From: Daphnia pulex
Lineage: Eukaryota; Arthropoda; Branchiopoda; Diplostraca; Daphniidae
Length of the DNA stretch: 64,000 bases
Direction: 5' to 3'
NCBI RefSeq assembly: GCF_021134715.1
Contig: NC_060018.1
Coordinates: 12,541,501-12,605,500 of the forward strand
The position numbers and the translations under genes are program-made. Below are positions 35,067 to 48,216 of this stretch, one piece after another. Numbering within the stretch: position 1 is the first letter of the stretch; each line of letters opens with the position of its first letter. The notes below the pieces were generated by a model. The model worked only from the letters and a program-made list of their open reading frames with translations. It searched no databases and had not been told where the DNA came from.

Positions 35067-35345
35067 TTAAGTAGAGCGACTGATTTGTAGTGAAGACCAC
35101 GGAACGGACTGCATTTCATTTCCACTCCATCTTCGCTCAACATCTTCCAGAGGTGAACCGCTTCCGCTTTGCTGCTCTCGTGTCTCGTCCAACATCATTC
35201 GCTCGGTGTGCACATGAAATAGCAGTCTCAGGATGAACTCTTCAGGGGTCTGTTTGTTGGCAAAGAAAAATTGTCGTTGACGGAGGGTTTCTTCGATGAC
35301 TTTTTTTAAGTTTTGAAAACGACAAACGGACGAAAAATCAAAATT
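35067..35345 (-). pseudogene. Unidentified coding-like segment, possibly frameshifted
   Basis: After an acceptor-like GACGATAG the frame is open for 92 codons to TAA 35067-35069 and reads protein-like at first (NLKKVIEETLRQRQFFFANK, TPEEFILRLLFHVHTERMM). Near 35185 a second frame becomes the more protein-like one (ESSKAEAVHLWKMLSEDGVE, MKCSPFRGLHYKSVAL). That suggests a one-base shift in an old coding sequence. No family recognised. Confidence 0.35.
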
Positions 35346-35387
35346 CTATCGTCAGGCAAGTCCGAGAAGTGAAAGACGATCATAACC

Positions 35388-35508
35388 TCGATCGTAATCG
35401 AGGTTTGAATGCGGTCATAATCAGCAGGGTCAGCGAATGTGAGTGGGAGCTTTCCTCCTTGCCTTTTTCAAATTGTCTCGTGGTTTCGTGAATGCGAGAA
35501 AAGAATTT
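35388..35508 (-). pseudogene. Aconitase C-terminal fragment with frameshift
   Basis: On the minus strand 35505-35461 reads FFSRIHETTRQFEKG. After a change of frame 35458-35388 reads GGKLPLTFADPADYDRIQ. Together they match the conserved aconitase segment SFARIHETNLKKQG...LPLTFADPADYDKI. The two halves are in different frames and the neighbouring domains are missing, so this is a broken gene fragment. Confidence 0.7.
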
Positions 35509-35932
35509 TCCATTAATGACTCTTCTTAAATTACAATTAATAATCAACATTACAAGAAGCCAGAGAAAAACGGAGAAAACAGTTATTTTAAAATTTACAA
35601 CAAGCCTCCAGCCGTCCTCCAGCAAGCCTCCCCCTGAAAGGATTCAGTTATTAAAGGAAGTGTGAGGTTTAGGTTTTGAGTACTTGAGTGGGATCGCAAT
35701 TGCTTTTTAAAAGGCGATTTTCTCTTAAAAAAAGTAAAACATTAACGATACATTACTCAAATACTGATGTCTCTAAGCAGAAAATCAGTAGTCTACCGTT
35801 TCCTTTAAAAACTCCTTTATTTTCAATGTAAAAATTATCGTTCGTTAGTGAGAAATCAAGTAAAATTGACAAGATTCACATATGTACATCCAAACCTCTG
35901 AATTAAGAAAAACCAAGGTACGAGATATGTTG
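35509..35932. other. Gap before ORC6 3' end
   Basis: 35509-35625 is an extended minus-strand frame upstream of the aconitase fragment with no recognised content. The rest is the ORC6 3' flank. Confidence 0.4.
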
Positions 35933-37008
35933 TTACTGGCCCTTATTTGCTTCTTCTAGCATGCGTCGTTTCCAGGAGGCAAAGTCGATTTCAGGAAGCT
36001 CTTGTTCCGCGTCATATAAGCGTTTCTCTTCATCCATAGCTAAAAAATAGGAAAAGGGACTAATCAATTCTGAGAAAACTTAAGTTTTCCGTAAAAGTAA
36101 TCAATACCTGCAGCTTTTGCCTCGACGACTTCAATAAAACTATGAGTTCTTTTTGTAGTTTTCGGTTTAGAAACCTGTTCCTTCTGCATTTCTTTACCCA
36201 GTGTAACCATGGAAAGTACAAGTTTGTCAAACACCGATTTCTTCAAACCGCTCAATTCATGTAGTCTTCCTTTATCAACACCCATTCTCTTAACTCTGAT
36301 GAAAAATAATTCAGCTTTAGATGACTGCAATAATTATTTGTATCAATGTAACAAATACTAACTTGCTTATTGACATGATTGCAGCAGCTTTAAATCCAGG
36401 ATGATCCATGTTCTCCTGAAGACCAGTAGTACTCTGTTGACTGTATCTAAAGTTTAGTGAAATGTAAAAAAATAGTGGTTACTTGAAGATTCAAAGATAT
36501 TTAATGAATGAAAATCACTGACTTGGCAAGTAAATTCTCTGCATCACTGACTATTTCAGGACAGCCCAGTTGAACACAAACATCCTTGATAGTTACATCT
36601 TTATTTAAACCTAAAACTTGTTTTATTGTCTGTTTTGTAGCCCTATAGGCAGAGTTCTTTAGGCCAGACAATTTAAGAGATAAATCCTATTAATAGTCCA
36701 AAGAAATCATTAGACAACAGTAATAAAAAGCCAATAGTATGTGTTACTTTGTCCACGGTTTGGTTTTCAGCTGAGGCAGCTAGATCTAAACACACCACCA
36801 TCTGTGTTGTTCCTTGTATGTGAAATCCAGATGCTGCCGTTTTAAGACGAAGTAATCGTTCGTATTCCTGGGCTTTTCTAATGACGAAAATGTATCCAAT
36901 CAGTCATTAGTTTGATGACAAAATCGACATGTAATAAAATTGAAAAATATTTTACCTAATTGCTTTGTCCGAAGTTACTCCAAGACGTTTAGCAAGCTCA
37001 GGAATCAT
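35933..37008 (-). CDS. ORC6: Origin recognition complex subunit 6
   Basis: Six exons (37008-36956, 36877-36748, 36686-36523, 36446-36363, 36295-36108, 36039-35933) join in frame to 241 aa, about the human length. It begins MIPELAKRLGVTSDKAIRK. The two cyclin-like helical domains of ORC6 follow (AQEYERLL, QMVVCLDLAAS, LSLKLSGLKN, CVQLGCPEIV; then FKAAAIMSISKVKRMGVDK, LSGLKKSVFDKLVLSM). It ends with the metazoan C-terminal motif region DFASWKRRMLEEANKG. ORC6 is the smallest ORC subunit, needed for MCM loading and, in animals, linked to septins and cytokinesis. The 3' gap ends in the repeat-rich zone, which marks the border between accessory and housekeeping DNA. Confidence 0.93.
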
Positions 37009-38896
37009 TATGATATTTCTGAATGTGTTGAGTGTTGACCACTTGAGAGATTGACTGATTGGTGTGTTGAGAGTTGACCAAGTGCCACGAGACACTCGAC
37101 ACGAAATGAAATGGAATCTCTATCTTCGTGCCAGCGCGCCAATAATAACAATGGCGACAAAATGCCATCTGTAGTCAAACAAGTATACTATCGAAAGCAT
37201 CCTGAAAATTGGAAAATGGAGAGGCGGGTAAAAAAAGTACGTACGAAAATTTGAAAATGAACAAAATGTAAGAATGTTGTCAAAGCCGTTAATTGATGAA
37301 AATCTGAAAGGACGGCGTGTTTTTCCTCTGAATTGAATTGGTTTCCTGAAATGTTTCTATTTATTACAATAATTATTTTTAGTTATCCACAAATGTTTTA
37401 TGTACCTTCTTCGTTCTTCCTTCTATGATTGATTGCAGCGACAGTACTTCTATGATTGATTTGTCTCTTTCTTCAAAATCGGAATGTTTTAATTGAGAGA
37501 TTTTCAAAAATAAATCATAGGAAAAGTGGATCAGCAGAGAAATCTTGAATCAATAAATCAATAGTGAAATAATGGAAACATAATGGTTTTTCGTAATGTA
37601 ATAACACGCACAGAAATCTAGTAAATTGTTATCTTACCAAACCATTTAAAAAGTTTTCAGCTTAAAGATGTCGGTGATTGGTAGTGATAAAGTTTAAACC
37701 CAAATCACATCTCCAATAAAGTTGTCATTGAAACAATCCCCTTTTCCCCCCAAACCCCGTTTGCAAGTTGCAATACCGTTATCCTGTGAAGAGGAGCGAA
37801 TAGCGTGAGCAGCGTTTAAAATCTTTTTTTGGTTTAAGATCAGCGTGCAAATGTTGTAGTAGAGTTCCCAACGGCGCTAAATCGATCCTGGAAAAATTGA
37901 AAGCATAATTTCGATTAGATTAGTGGCAGTGTACATGAGATTTTTTAACAGATTCTCTATTGCCTCGAAAATGTTAAAAAGTTCTTTAATATATTTTTTA
38001 TTTAGATACCATCAATTTTAGATTTCATCAGTCGGGTCGTTGGGAGACATGTTTGGCGGAATGGCCATCACGCTTTGTTTTTTTTTCTCAATGAAAGCAC
38101 AGTTTCTTTCCTCTCTCGCCTTGCCCCCACCAGACACACATTATGACGCAAACGTTAGCACACATTCACCACCAAACACACAGGCAAGTTGAAAGAGAAA
38201 GGAAAAAAAAATAAGGCAGAATAATAATAAGGGATGTAAAAAATTGAAAATTCTGTCCAGCTTTTTTGAGGGGTCACTAAGATAACGGTGAATCGATCTA
38301 TATTAACTCACGAGGGAATCTCGGCTTTTTTCAATCAACAAAAAAGAATGAGTGGAAAAAGGGGAGGGCGGGGGGGGAAACACTCTACGAAAAACTTGTG
38401 CTCTGTACAATGTGCACAAACAGGATGTGGGAGGAAATCGGTTTTCAATGATAATAATAATTATATATAATTGTGAACTGAATTTGGAGGAAGGAAGAAG
38501 GCTTGTCTGCGTAGTCCCCACCAGTTGTCACGCGTGCACTTGGTATGCAAATCCACAGTGGAGAAAAAGGGATGACAACAACAATGTTCCATTTTGGGCA
38601 CTTTTTTTTTCGTCTTCTTTTGTTTTGCATAAAAAGGGGAGACAATAAAGAGAGTAGAAGGGCAGACCGAGCATGAAAGGAATGTAAAGCCGATCAAAAC
38701 AAGCCGATCCACCGAAAAAGTTCACTTAGCGAACAAACATTAATTATTTTCTTAATTATTTTTCTCCGTAATGATGGTATAAAGCCAATCATGAACTTTC
38801 TTTTTTTGATATAAAACAAAGGATGAATAAACGAGGCCAAACGTCAAGTAGTGTCGAGGACGACTCCTCTGTCCGTCTGCCCTTAGGCTACAAAAG
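37009..38896. other. ORC6 promoter side and SLC37A 3' UTR; no gene seen
   Basis: The ORC6 promoter must lie just right of 37008. Overlapping short frames at 38288-38725 on both strands reflect low-complexity GA-rich and AAT runs and no recognised protein. The right part is probably SLC37A 3' UTR. Confidence 0.45.
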
Positions 38897-41800
38897 TTAG
38901 GCCATACGCTCTCGCTTAAAGCGCATCTCCCGTCGTCGCTCGCGGAACCGCTCAATTTCGTGTTTGACCAGGCGAGACAGTAACTAAACGCAGAAAAGAC
39001 TTTAGTTTGACCAGTACTTGGTGATTGGTTTAAAATCTGTTTAAAGAAAAATATGGTAAAAAAGGACATACGACTAGAGCGATGACATCCGCAACCATTA
39101 GCATATAAAAGACATTGTCCCAACCGTAGTCGGAGACCGTTCCAGCTATTAGAGGACCAACAGCAGCTCCTGCATTTCACCCGTCAAATAAATCCTCTTG
39201 TTTTATGTTTAAAAAATAAGATGTGTGACTACGTTACCGATTGACCCAGTGCCGTCAATAATGGCAGTAACGGTGGCTAGGGCACGTGCAGATCCCCGAA
39301 GCGACTGATGAGTACCCAACTCGGTCGAGACTGCCGTTGTGATTAGGGCGTAGGGACCATTCACCAGCAAGCCGACAGACATGAGAAGGAGAATATTGGA
39401 CGCCAGACTTATCGTTCCAAACGTTTGGTAGATGAAGAGCTACCCGTGGGATTTTTAGAAAAGAAAAAATTAAAACGATTAAAATAGTTTTCTAGGAAAG
39501 TAATAACATTTTGTTTTACCATGGGAATAGCCACGACCAACATAACGGCGCATGTTACGGCACTCATGCCAGTAACGTCGCTCAATACGCCGGCAATGAT
39601 ACCGCCCACAATGCCACCCACGTCGAAGAGTGTCGATAAATCTGCGCTCTCGGAGGCATCGAAGGATGCTGAATTCATAAGAAAATAAACAATTCAGTTA
39701 AAATTAAAATTAAAGATGTTTTTATAAGAAAAACTTACTGGATGCATTGATGTACCGTGGCAACCAGAAAAGAAAGGTATAGTTGATGAGCTTGGCGAAG
39801 AAGAGGCACAAGGAGAATTCAATCACGCCCTATTTGAGAGGTCAACGGATGTTTGTTATTATGTCAACTATGCGTCGATGGCCTAGTCTAATTTTTGAAG
39901 AATTTTGGTGTTTATTCGATTAGATAGTACCGGAATGCGAAGAGCTTGAATAAATCCAATAGCTTTCTCCCTCCGGTGGAAGTCGGGATTGTTGAGGCTG
40001 ACCGGCGCCTTTGCCAGGATGTCAGCGCTGGAAATGGTGATTTCAGAAGGCACTTTATCGGGAGTACCAACTTCGGTGGAATCCTAAGACACAGGATGTG
40101 CGGGAGGCGAAGAGGAAATCGTTAGTTACAACCATTTATAAAGCTGATGCAAGAATCGAAATAGTGTTACCACGCTGTTGTCAGTCGGCGTTAACAACGA
40201 TTCCCGTTCGGGGTCAATAGTGATGGACGAGCTGGCCGACGAGCTGGTGGAACCATTGGCATAGAGACGCATATTCCGGTTGCGACCGGGACTGCTACTT
40301 TCATCTTCAATACTTGAATAACCACTGCGAATCTGTAAGCAAATAAAATCATTACACAATTATACAAAAATTGGCTTTTAGTCGGAAAGGAAAGCAAATC
40401 GTACCTCTTCCTGCCGATTTCCGTGGTGATCAGGAGGATGGCACCCAACTGAGCGCGGGTCAGTCACCAAAAACAGGAAGATGATGAAACCCATGAAGCC
40501 GATGATAGCGCCGGGAATAATGAAGGACATTCCCCAATTGCTCTCGACAAAGTGGCCGGCGATAAGGGAGCCCAAGATGTTACCAACCGAAGTGTGAGAG
40601 TTCCAGATGCCGAAAATGAGACCTATTCGTGGGGACGACAAACAAATCATGAAATTAACAGTGCAAATTTGCCCAAGGTCCACTTGGGCCAAGGGACGGC
40701 AGTCTCGCAATGACTCTGGTTTTGACAGTTATACCTCTTTTTCCCTTTCCAAACCAGTTACCGACTGCAGTCACTACACCGGGCCATCCAGTGGATTGGG
40801 CAAAACCAGCTATCGTCTATGATCATTGAGTGGCGTATAAGTACACAATTGACATTGTTCATAAATAATGGGTAAGGAACTTTCTAATTGACAATGGTAA
40901 TATTGACCAATTTAATCATTTGTTCAAAAGTGTACATACCTGGACTATGAAGAAGTAAGGTAACGAGTGGATACCTTGCGAGTAAGATACGCCGAATAGG
41001 TAGGTGAAAAAACCTGACGTGAGCATGCCCAACGCCAGGAAATAGCGCAAATTTACTCGCTCAGCAATGAATCCACTGCGATAGTCGTTAAAAAAAATAA
41101 AGAAAAGAAAAAAATTAATTTCAGTTCATTTTAGCGATGAATCATCGCCTTGCAGTCACCATTATGACCCACTAGCAAAAGGGGGAGTCTTGTATACACG
41201 TCTTAGATTACCCCCCTAAATAACAAACTCGCGGAAGTAGTTATGAGTCAACGCTTGGATCGGGTTGATTTTGTGGTATATACGCTACCGACATTTCTAC
41301 ACATAACAAGTTGCTGATTGGTTAGGGTCTTCCGGTGCATCCATACTTTAACGAAGGAAGTATGATAGGGGGATGGGGGTTATTTATCGGACGATATGGT
41401 TTGAAGATAAACCCCAGTCTGACGCATAGGAATGCGCTCTCCTTTTTTTCTTTTTTAAATAATGGAGGAGACAGAAATTGTTTTTGAAAGTGGAATATAG
41501 GGTGTAGGGAGGAGGAGTAGAAAAGGAAAACGTTTTTCATTTTTATAGATTTTATATAGGTCCTTAAAAAAGAGGGCGGAAATAAGTCCCTCTCTTGGGA
41601 TTGGGATCAAACTCACCTAAGAAACATGCCGGCTGCGTAGGCAAAAAGGAAGGCCGAATCCAGGGTACCTAGCAAGGTCTGTGAATTTTTTCCATCTAGA
41701 AAAATAAAGGAAGAAAAATGCCGAAAGCTTTGTCAATATATCCGTTGCCTTCAATCGCCTTAAACCATGAATTTTACAGTTCATAAAACTTAAGTTTTTT

Positions 41801-42336
41801 TTACCACCACATTCTCCCATTAGGCATCTCTATTTTTGTTGGGGTGAGGGGGATAGGAAGGGGGATAAGAGGGTCAAACTGGAGGAGGGAACATGAACAT
41901 GTCACATGTACAAAGCATGTACATTGAAAATCTTGGAAACAACATGAGTATCAAGGTCACTTTAAATTTGAGAAAACATGAAATGACTAACAACTCACCA
42001 AATGGAGCCCAATCACACCAAGAGTCTTTGTTGTCATCGTCAATGTGTGTTCCAGGTGGAGGAATTAAACCACTGCAATTCTGACTCAAAACATTCTTTA
42101 CAACACTGATTGGTTTTCTTGACATGTGATATGCTGTGTAGGTGAAGAATGTTAGTAACAATATAGATGTTCGGTATCTATGGAAAGAATAGAATGTCAT
42201 TACGTCAATCAGCTTGGTGTTTTCAAAAATAAACTTACATGAACGGTCTTGATCCTCTAAAGTTTGGGCAAAAACAACTTCCAAATTTTCGAATTATTGC
42301 GACACCCAAAGGCACATCATGGGCGGAATGAGGCAT
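38897..42336 (-). CDS. Sugar-phosphate exchanger of the SLC37A1/2 family
   Basis: Thirteen exons on the minus strand, from ATG 42336 to TAA 38897-38899, join in frame to 577 aa. The MFS organophosphate:phosphate antiporter signatures are clear: AYHMSRKPISVVK after the first membrane helix, WCDWAPF, GNWFGKGKRGLIFGIWNSHT, SVGNILGSLIAGHF, GVIEFSLCLFFAKL, DLSTLFDVGGIVGGIIAG, GLLVNGPYALITTAVS, ATVTAIIDGTGSIGAAVG and VFYMLMVADVIAL. A long loop lies luminal to an IRSGYSSIEDESSSPG serine-rich insert between helices 6 and 7. SLC37A1/2 proteins exchange glucose-6-phosphate or glycerol-3-phosphate for phosphate in the ER membrane. Intron 41076-41616 is unusually long for this block (541 bp). It is head to head with NDUFAF5. 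Confidence 0.93.
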
Positions 42337-43096
42337 TTTGTTACAAGTAGACAAGCTACACAATGAAACAAAGGAATGGAAATTGCAAACAATTAGATCT
42401 TTTGTAAGCAATGAAGCTTGGTAAAGTAAACACCAAGGAAGTTTCATTTCCTTACCAAATTTCACGAAATCAATAACTAACTGCAAACGACCAGAGTAAA
42501 TAGTCGGACAAAACTTTAGCCACGTATACACGGAACGGTGGTGAACAATTTTGTGAAAATTTTGAAGCTGGTCTATGTTGTCATGGGATACACAGCAGAC
42601 AACAGAGCCAACAGCTGGGATTTCTACTTCAGTGCCTCAGGCTGTTTCACGCGCATCTGTACACATGCATAGTCTGCTATGCGATAAAGGAGGGATCTGG
42701 GGGCATATTTTATATTCGATCCTCTTCTTGTTTTTTGTTTGCTACTCACAGCTATTTAGCTCAGCAACAACAAAATATGTCCATAAAGCGTTTATCACTA
42801 CTCGTCTGTCCGACTCAATTGCAAGGTTACTATATAAATTTATGTATTTTAAAATTTAAGTGAATTTTCAGACGATGACGGTTTTGTTGTCTGACAGTAA
42901 CGATAAGACCGTCATGTAATTGCATCAGTTCCGCCAGCTGCTAGTTGTATTTGCACAAGGCTAAAGTTAAAACTGTTTCTTAATACTCTTTGAGCTAACT
43001 CCAACCATAGCATATGGTAGGCTCATGTAAATGAACCTTACTTTAACTGATGTCTTGATTTATGAAATAGGTTACTTATATAATGGGACCAGAAGG
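42337..43096. promoter_or_regulatory. Divergent intergenic region SLC37A / NDUFAF5
   Basis: 760 bp between two divergent start codons. An acceptor (TTTATGAAATAG at about 43071) shows NDUFAF5 has an upstream exon here, probably untranslated because every frame leading into it meets a stop. Confidence 0.5.
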
Positions 43097-44403
43097 ATGA
43101 GTCAAAACAGCCACAACATGAATGTGTTTGATCGTTTGGCCAAGAAATTGCAAAGGGACCGAACTGCAAAGAATGAGGATTATCATCAATTTAACTACAT
43201 CAAAGATGAAGTATTTAAAGTTAAAAAATATTTGTGTGGCCATATGTTATGAGATTAAATAATTTAGGTTGGCAACAGATTATCAGATCGAGTGTATGAC
43301 ATCAACAGAAAATTCAAAAAAGGCCTGGATCTAGGTTGTGGGTATGGACATGTGAGCAGACATCTAACAAAGGTTGTCAGTAGGAGGTTTTAATAATATT
43401 TGAGTTGTTTAACTAATCTTGTTTTTCAATTTTAGGATGCAGTGGAGGAGTTGGTCATGTGCGATCATTCAGCGTTAGTTTTAGAGAAAGCCTCGATACC
43501 GGAAGATACGACCATAAATTGTCGGAAAATGGTTGTGGACGAAGAAACCCTTCCCTTTGAAGAAGAGAGCTTTGATCTCGTTATGAGTAGTTTAAGTTTA
43601 CATTGGGTAAATCAATTACCGAGCACTTTCTCTCAAATTATGAAATGTTTACGTCCTGACGGTGTATTTATTGGCGCTCTTTTTGGAGGCGAAACCCTGT
43701 ACGAACTGAGGGGTTCACTGCAACTAGGAGAGACCGAACGGGAAGGAGTATGTTATGATTTTACTACTTTTTAATCGTTTAATGAACTAATTTGTTTGTA
43801 TCACTGCAGGGTTTCGCTGCACACATATCACCCTTCGCTGCAATCCGAGACATTGGTGGACTTCTTAACTCCGCTGGATTCACCATGCTAACCATCGTGA
43901 GAAATATTACACCCCCAAAGATGTTATATTATTAATTTCGACTAACAACGGTGTAAAAGGATAGGACACTGACGAAATAAGCGTAGGCTACCCTTCAATG
44001 TTCGAACTAATGGAAGATCTTAAAGGAATGGGCGAAAATAACGCTTCGTGGATCCGCAAACTGCATTTGCATCGGGACACGATGTTCGCTGCGTCAGCCA
44101 TCTATAAAGGTTTCTTGACATTTTCTTCTTTTTTCTTAGTTTTGCTAATACCCCTCTTGATCAATAGAACTCTATGGAAATGAAGACGGGTCTATTCCAG
44201 CAACGTTTCAGATTATTTACATGATCGGGTGGAAACCTGATCCTTCACAGCCTAAACCCCTCGAGCGCGGAACAGGAGAAATATCCATTAAAGATCTCTA
44301 TCGGCTCGATGAAGTCGTGAAAAATGCCACCGAGAACATGGTCAAGCAAACTGCTAAAGAAATTACTCACAATTTGGAGGATAACGACGGGAAAAAGATG
44401 TAA
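43097..44403 (+). CDS. NDUFAF5: NDUFAF5, complex I assembly factor (methyltransferase fold)
   Basis: Six exons (43097-43210, 43268-43372, 43436-43747, 43810-43896, 43965-44109, 44168-44403) join in frame to 332 aa. It starts [16 protein letters not shown], then has [19 protein letters not shown], the SAM-binding [29 protein letters not shown], the [19 protein letters not shown] block, [24 protein letters not shown], and [14 protein letters not shown]. All match the mitochondrial NDUFAF5 family, which hydroxylates an arginine of complex I subunit NDUFS7 during assembly. I chose ATG 43097. The frame is open to 43031 but passes an apparent splice acceptor. A mitochondrial presequence is not obvious, so an upstream coding exon may be missing. 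The stop is 15 bp from the TASP1 stop; AATAAA 44437-44442 lies inside the TASP1 coding sequence. Confidence 0.93.
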
Positions 44404-44418
44404 CGCTTGTTGTTCTCC

Positions 44419-45774
44419 TTAATTTATTAGTTTCACAATAAAGCCTTCCATAGTCAACCTACTGGAATGTGATGAGTTATTTGCATTTGTCGGTGTCGCA
44501 AGCGACGTGTTTCGAGACACCCGAACAATAGCCTTTTCATGGTTAGTGCTCATGAAACCGACGACCATCGAATCAGTTGTGAAGGCCATGTTGAAATCTA
44601 TCGAATCTTCGCTATAATACGCCACTAGAACACCACCCATCCGGTCATAGACGTCATCAGACAGCATTTCTGAATGGATGAACTCGTCACACATGAGCTC
44701 TTTCAAGTGGAAAGCCGGATCTCCTCGCTCTAATATGGTTTGACCAAGCTTCTTGGCCAAGGTTGTTTGGATGAGTTGCTCGCCACAACCAGAAGTTGAC
44801 ACAGCAACACCACCGGAGCTGGAATGCTGCGCCCAACAACCACAGCCGTAAACTGGCACCTATCGCAATATACACATTGTAAATGACTACTAAAATGACA
44901 AGAAGGAATAAAGGAAAACCTGTCCAACTCGGCCGGGAAGCTTCATAGCAATTCCTCCCGAACTCGATGCACTTGCAATGTCACCATTCGTATCTATGCA
45001 AATTACTCCTACTGTATCCTAGATTTAAAAAATAACCATGATATTTGGATAACATTACTTTAGGAAACCAAATATATTACTTGACTTGGGTTTGGCTGCA
45101 CTGTGATCTTTAGCCCACTTGATAAAGCTTTTCTGGATACTTCCAGCCGTTCTTTATATTTCTTATACTTTCTCATGGCTTTGTCAGATATAAGAGTGCT
45201 ATTGTGAACAAGATTCAAACCTCGGTTTTTAGCAAAATCAGACGCTCCTTCTCCTACTAGAACACTAAAAAAAAGGCTGTGTTAATTTAACCACTCATTT
45301 TAAGTGATGCAAATGGTATTTTGAATTACAGTGGAGGTGTTCTACCAAGAAGTCTTGGTTCATTCTGGTATAAAATGATTTCTTTGGCTACCATTATAGG
45401 ATTTTTAATACTTTTAAGTGATGAGACTGCTCCAAATCGTGTGTTTCTTTGATGTTTCAAAGACAACATGATTCCTGCATCACATTCAACTTCACCGCTC
45501 TCAGTGAGATTGGAGCCATATCCTGCATTAGTTAGTGGTGAATCTTCTAATATGCAAACCAATTCACACGTAACATCTAGTGCAGATTTTCCTTCTTGCA
45601 ATAAAGCTGCTCCCTGGGAAAAACTTATCAAGTCAAACTATGAAACCATGAATCACTAATAGAAAGCCATGCCTTTTCACACGTTATTTTGCAAAGTTTT
45701 TTGTAAATAGCTTCAGATTTTGAACTATGGCAGCCTGCTCCAAGATGAATAGCAACAAATCCATACTGTGACAT
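44419..45774 (-). CDS. TASP1: Threonine aspartase 1 (taspase 1)
   Basis: Five exons (45774-45673, 45613-45330, 45264-45081, 45018-44920, 44859-44419) join in frame to 369 aa. [18 protein letters not shown] gives the N-terminal Hx[17 protein letters not shown] and [10 protein letters not shown] follow, then PPLVLVGEGA. The autocleavage/catalytic site is at [10 protein letters not shown], with the nucleophile Thr at 45015-45013. [30 protein letters not shown] and STSGCGEQL complete the type 2 asparaginase fold. Taspase 1 cleaves after Asp in MLL-type histone methyltransferases and in TFIIA alpha-beta. Intron 1 (45672-45614, 59 nt) appears to use a GC donor. It is head to head with KAT5 and tail to tail with NDUFAF5. 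AATAAA on its own strand overlaps the last codons (44428-44423). Confidence 0.93.
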
Positions 45775-45985
45775 TTTTGCACTTTTATGGTTTAAATTTT
45801 GTCGAGAATTTTCATAACCGAAATTTCATTTTACAATTTGAAATGGGACTGATCGGTCCAGTTTGTGAGAGAGCTAGCAGAAGACTACCATTTCCAACCG
45901 GCAAAAGCGGCAATGTCGCTCATGGCCGCGCACTGTTGTTTTGAAAGCTTTTTCTCTAATGAAGACCGAACAGTCATTGTCAAAA
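45775..45985. promoter_or_regulatory. Compact bidirectional promoter TASP1 / KAT5
   Basis: Only 211 bp separate the two start codons, so both 5' UTRs and both core promoters must fit here or overlap. No TATA box is apparent. Confidence 0.6.
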
Positions 45986-48121
<2,136 letters not shown>

Positions 48122-48216
48122 TGAGATCGCACCTACAATCCATTCCGCGATCTTGCTACTTCTTTGCTTTTTTTTAAAAAATACACTCACAATTTCTATG
48201 TACAAGAATTCCAAAT

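Noticed and set aside
38288-38725. Cluster of six short ORFs on both strands
   Set aside because: Low-complexity GA/AAT-rich sequence; no splice support, no family.
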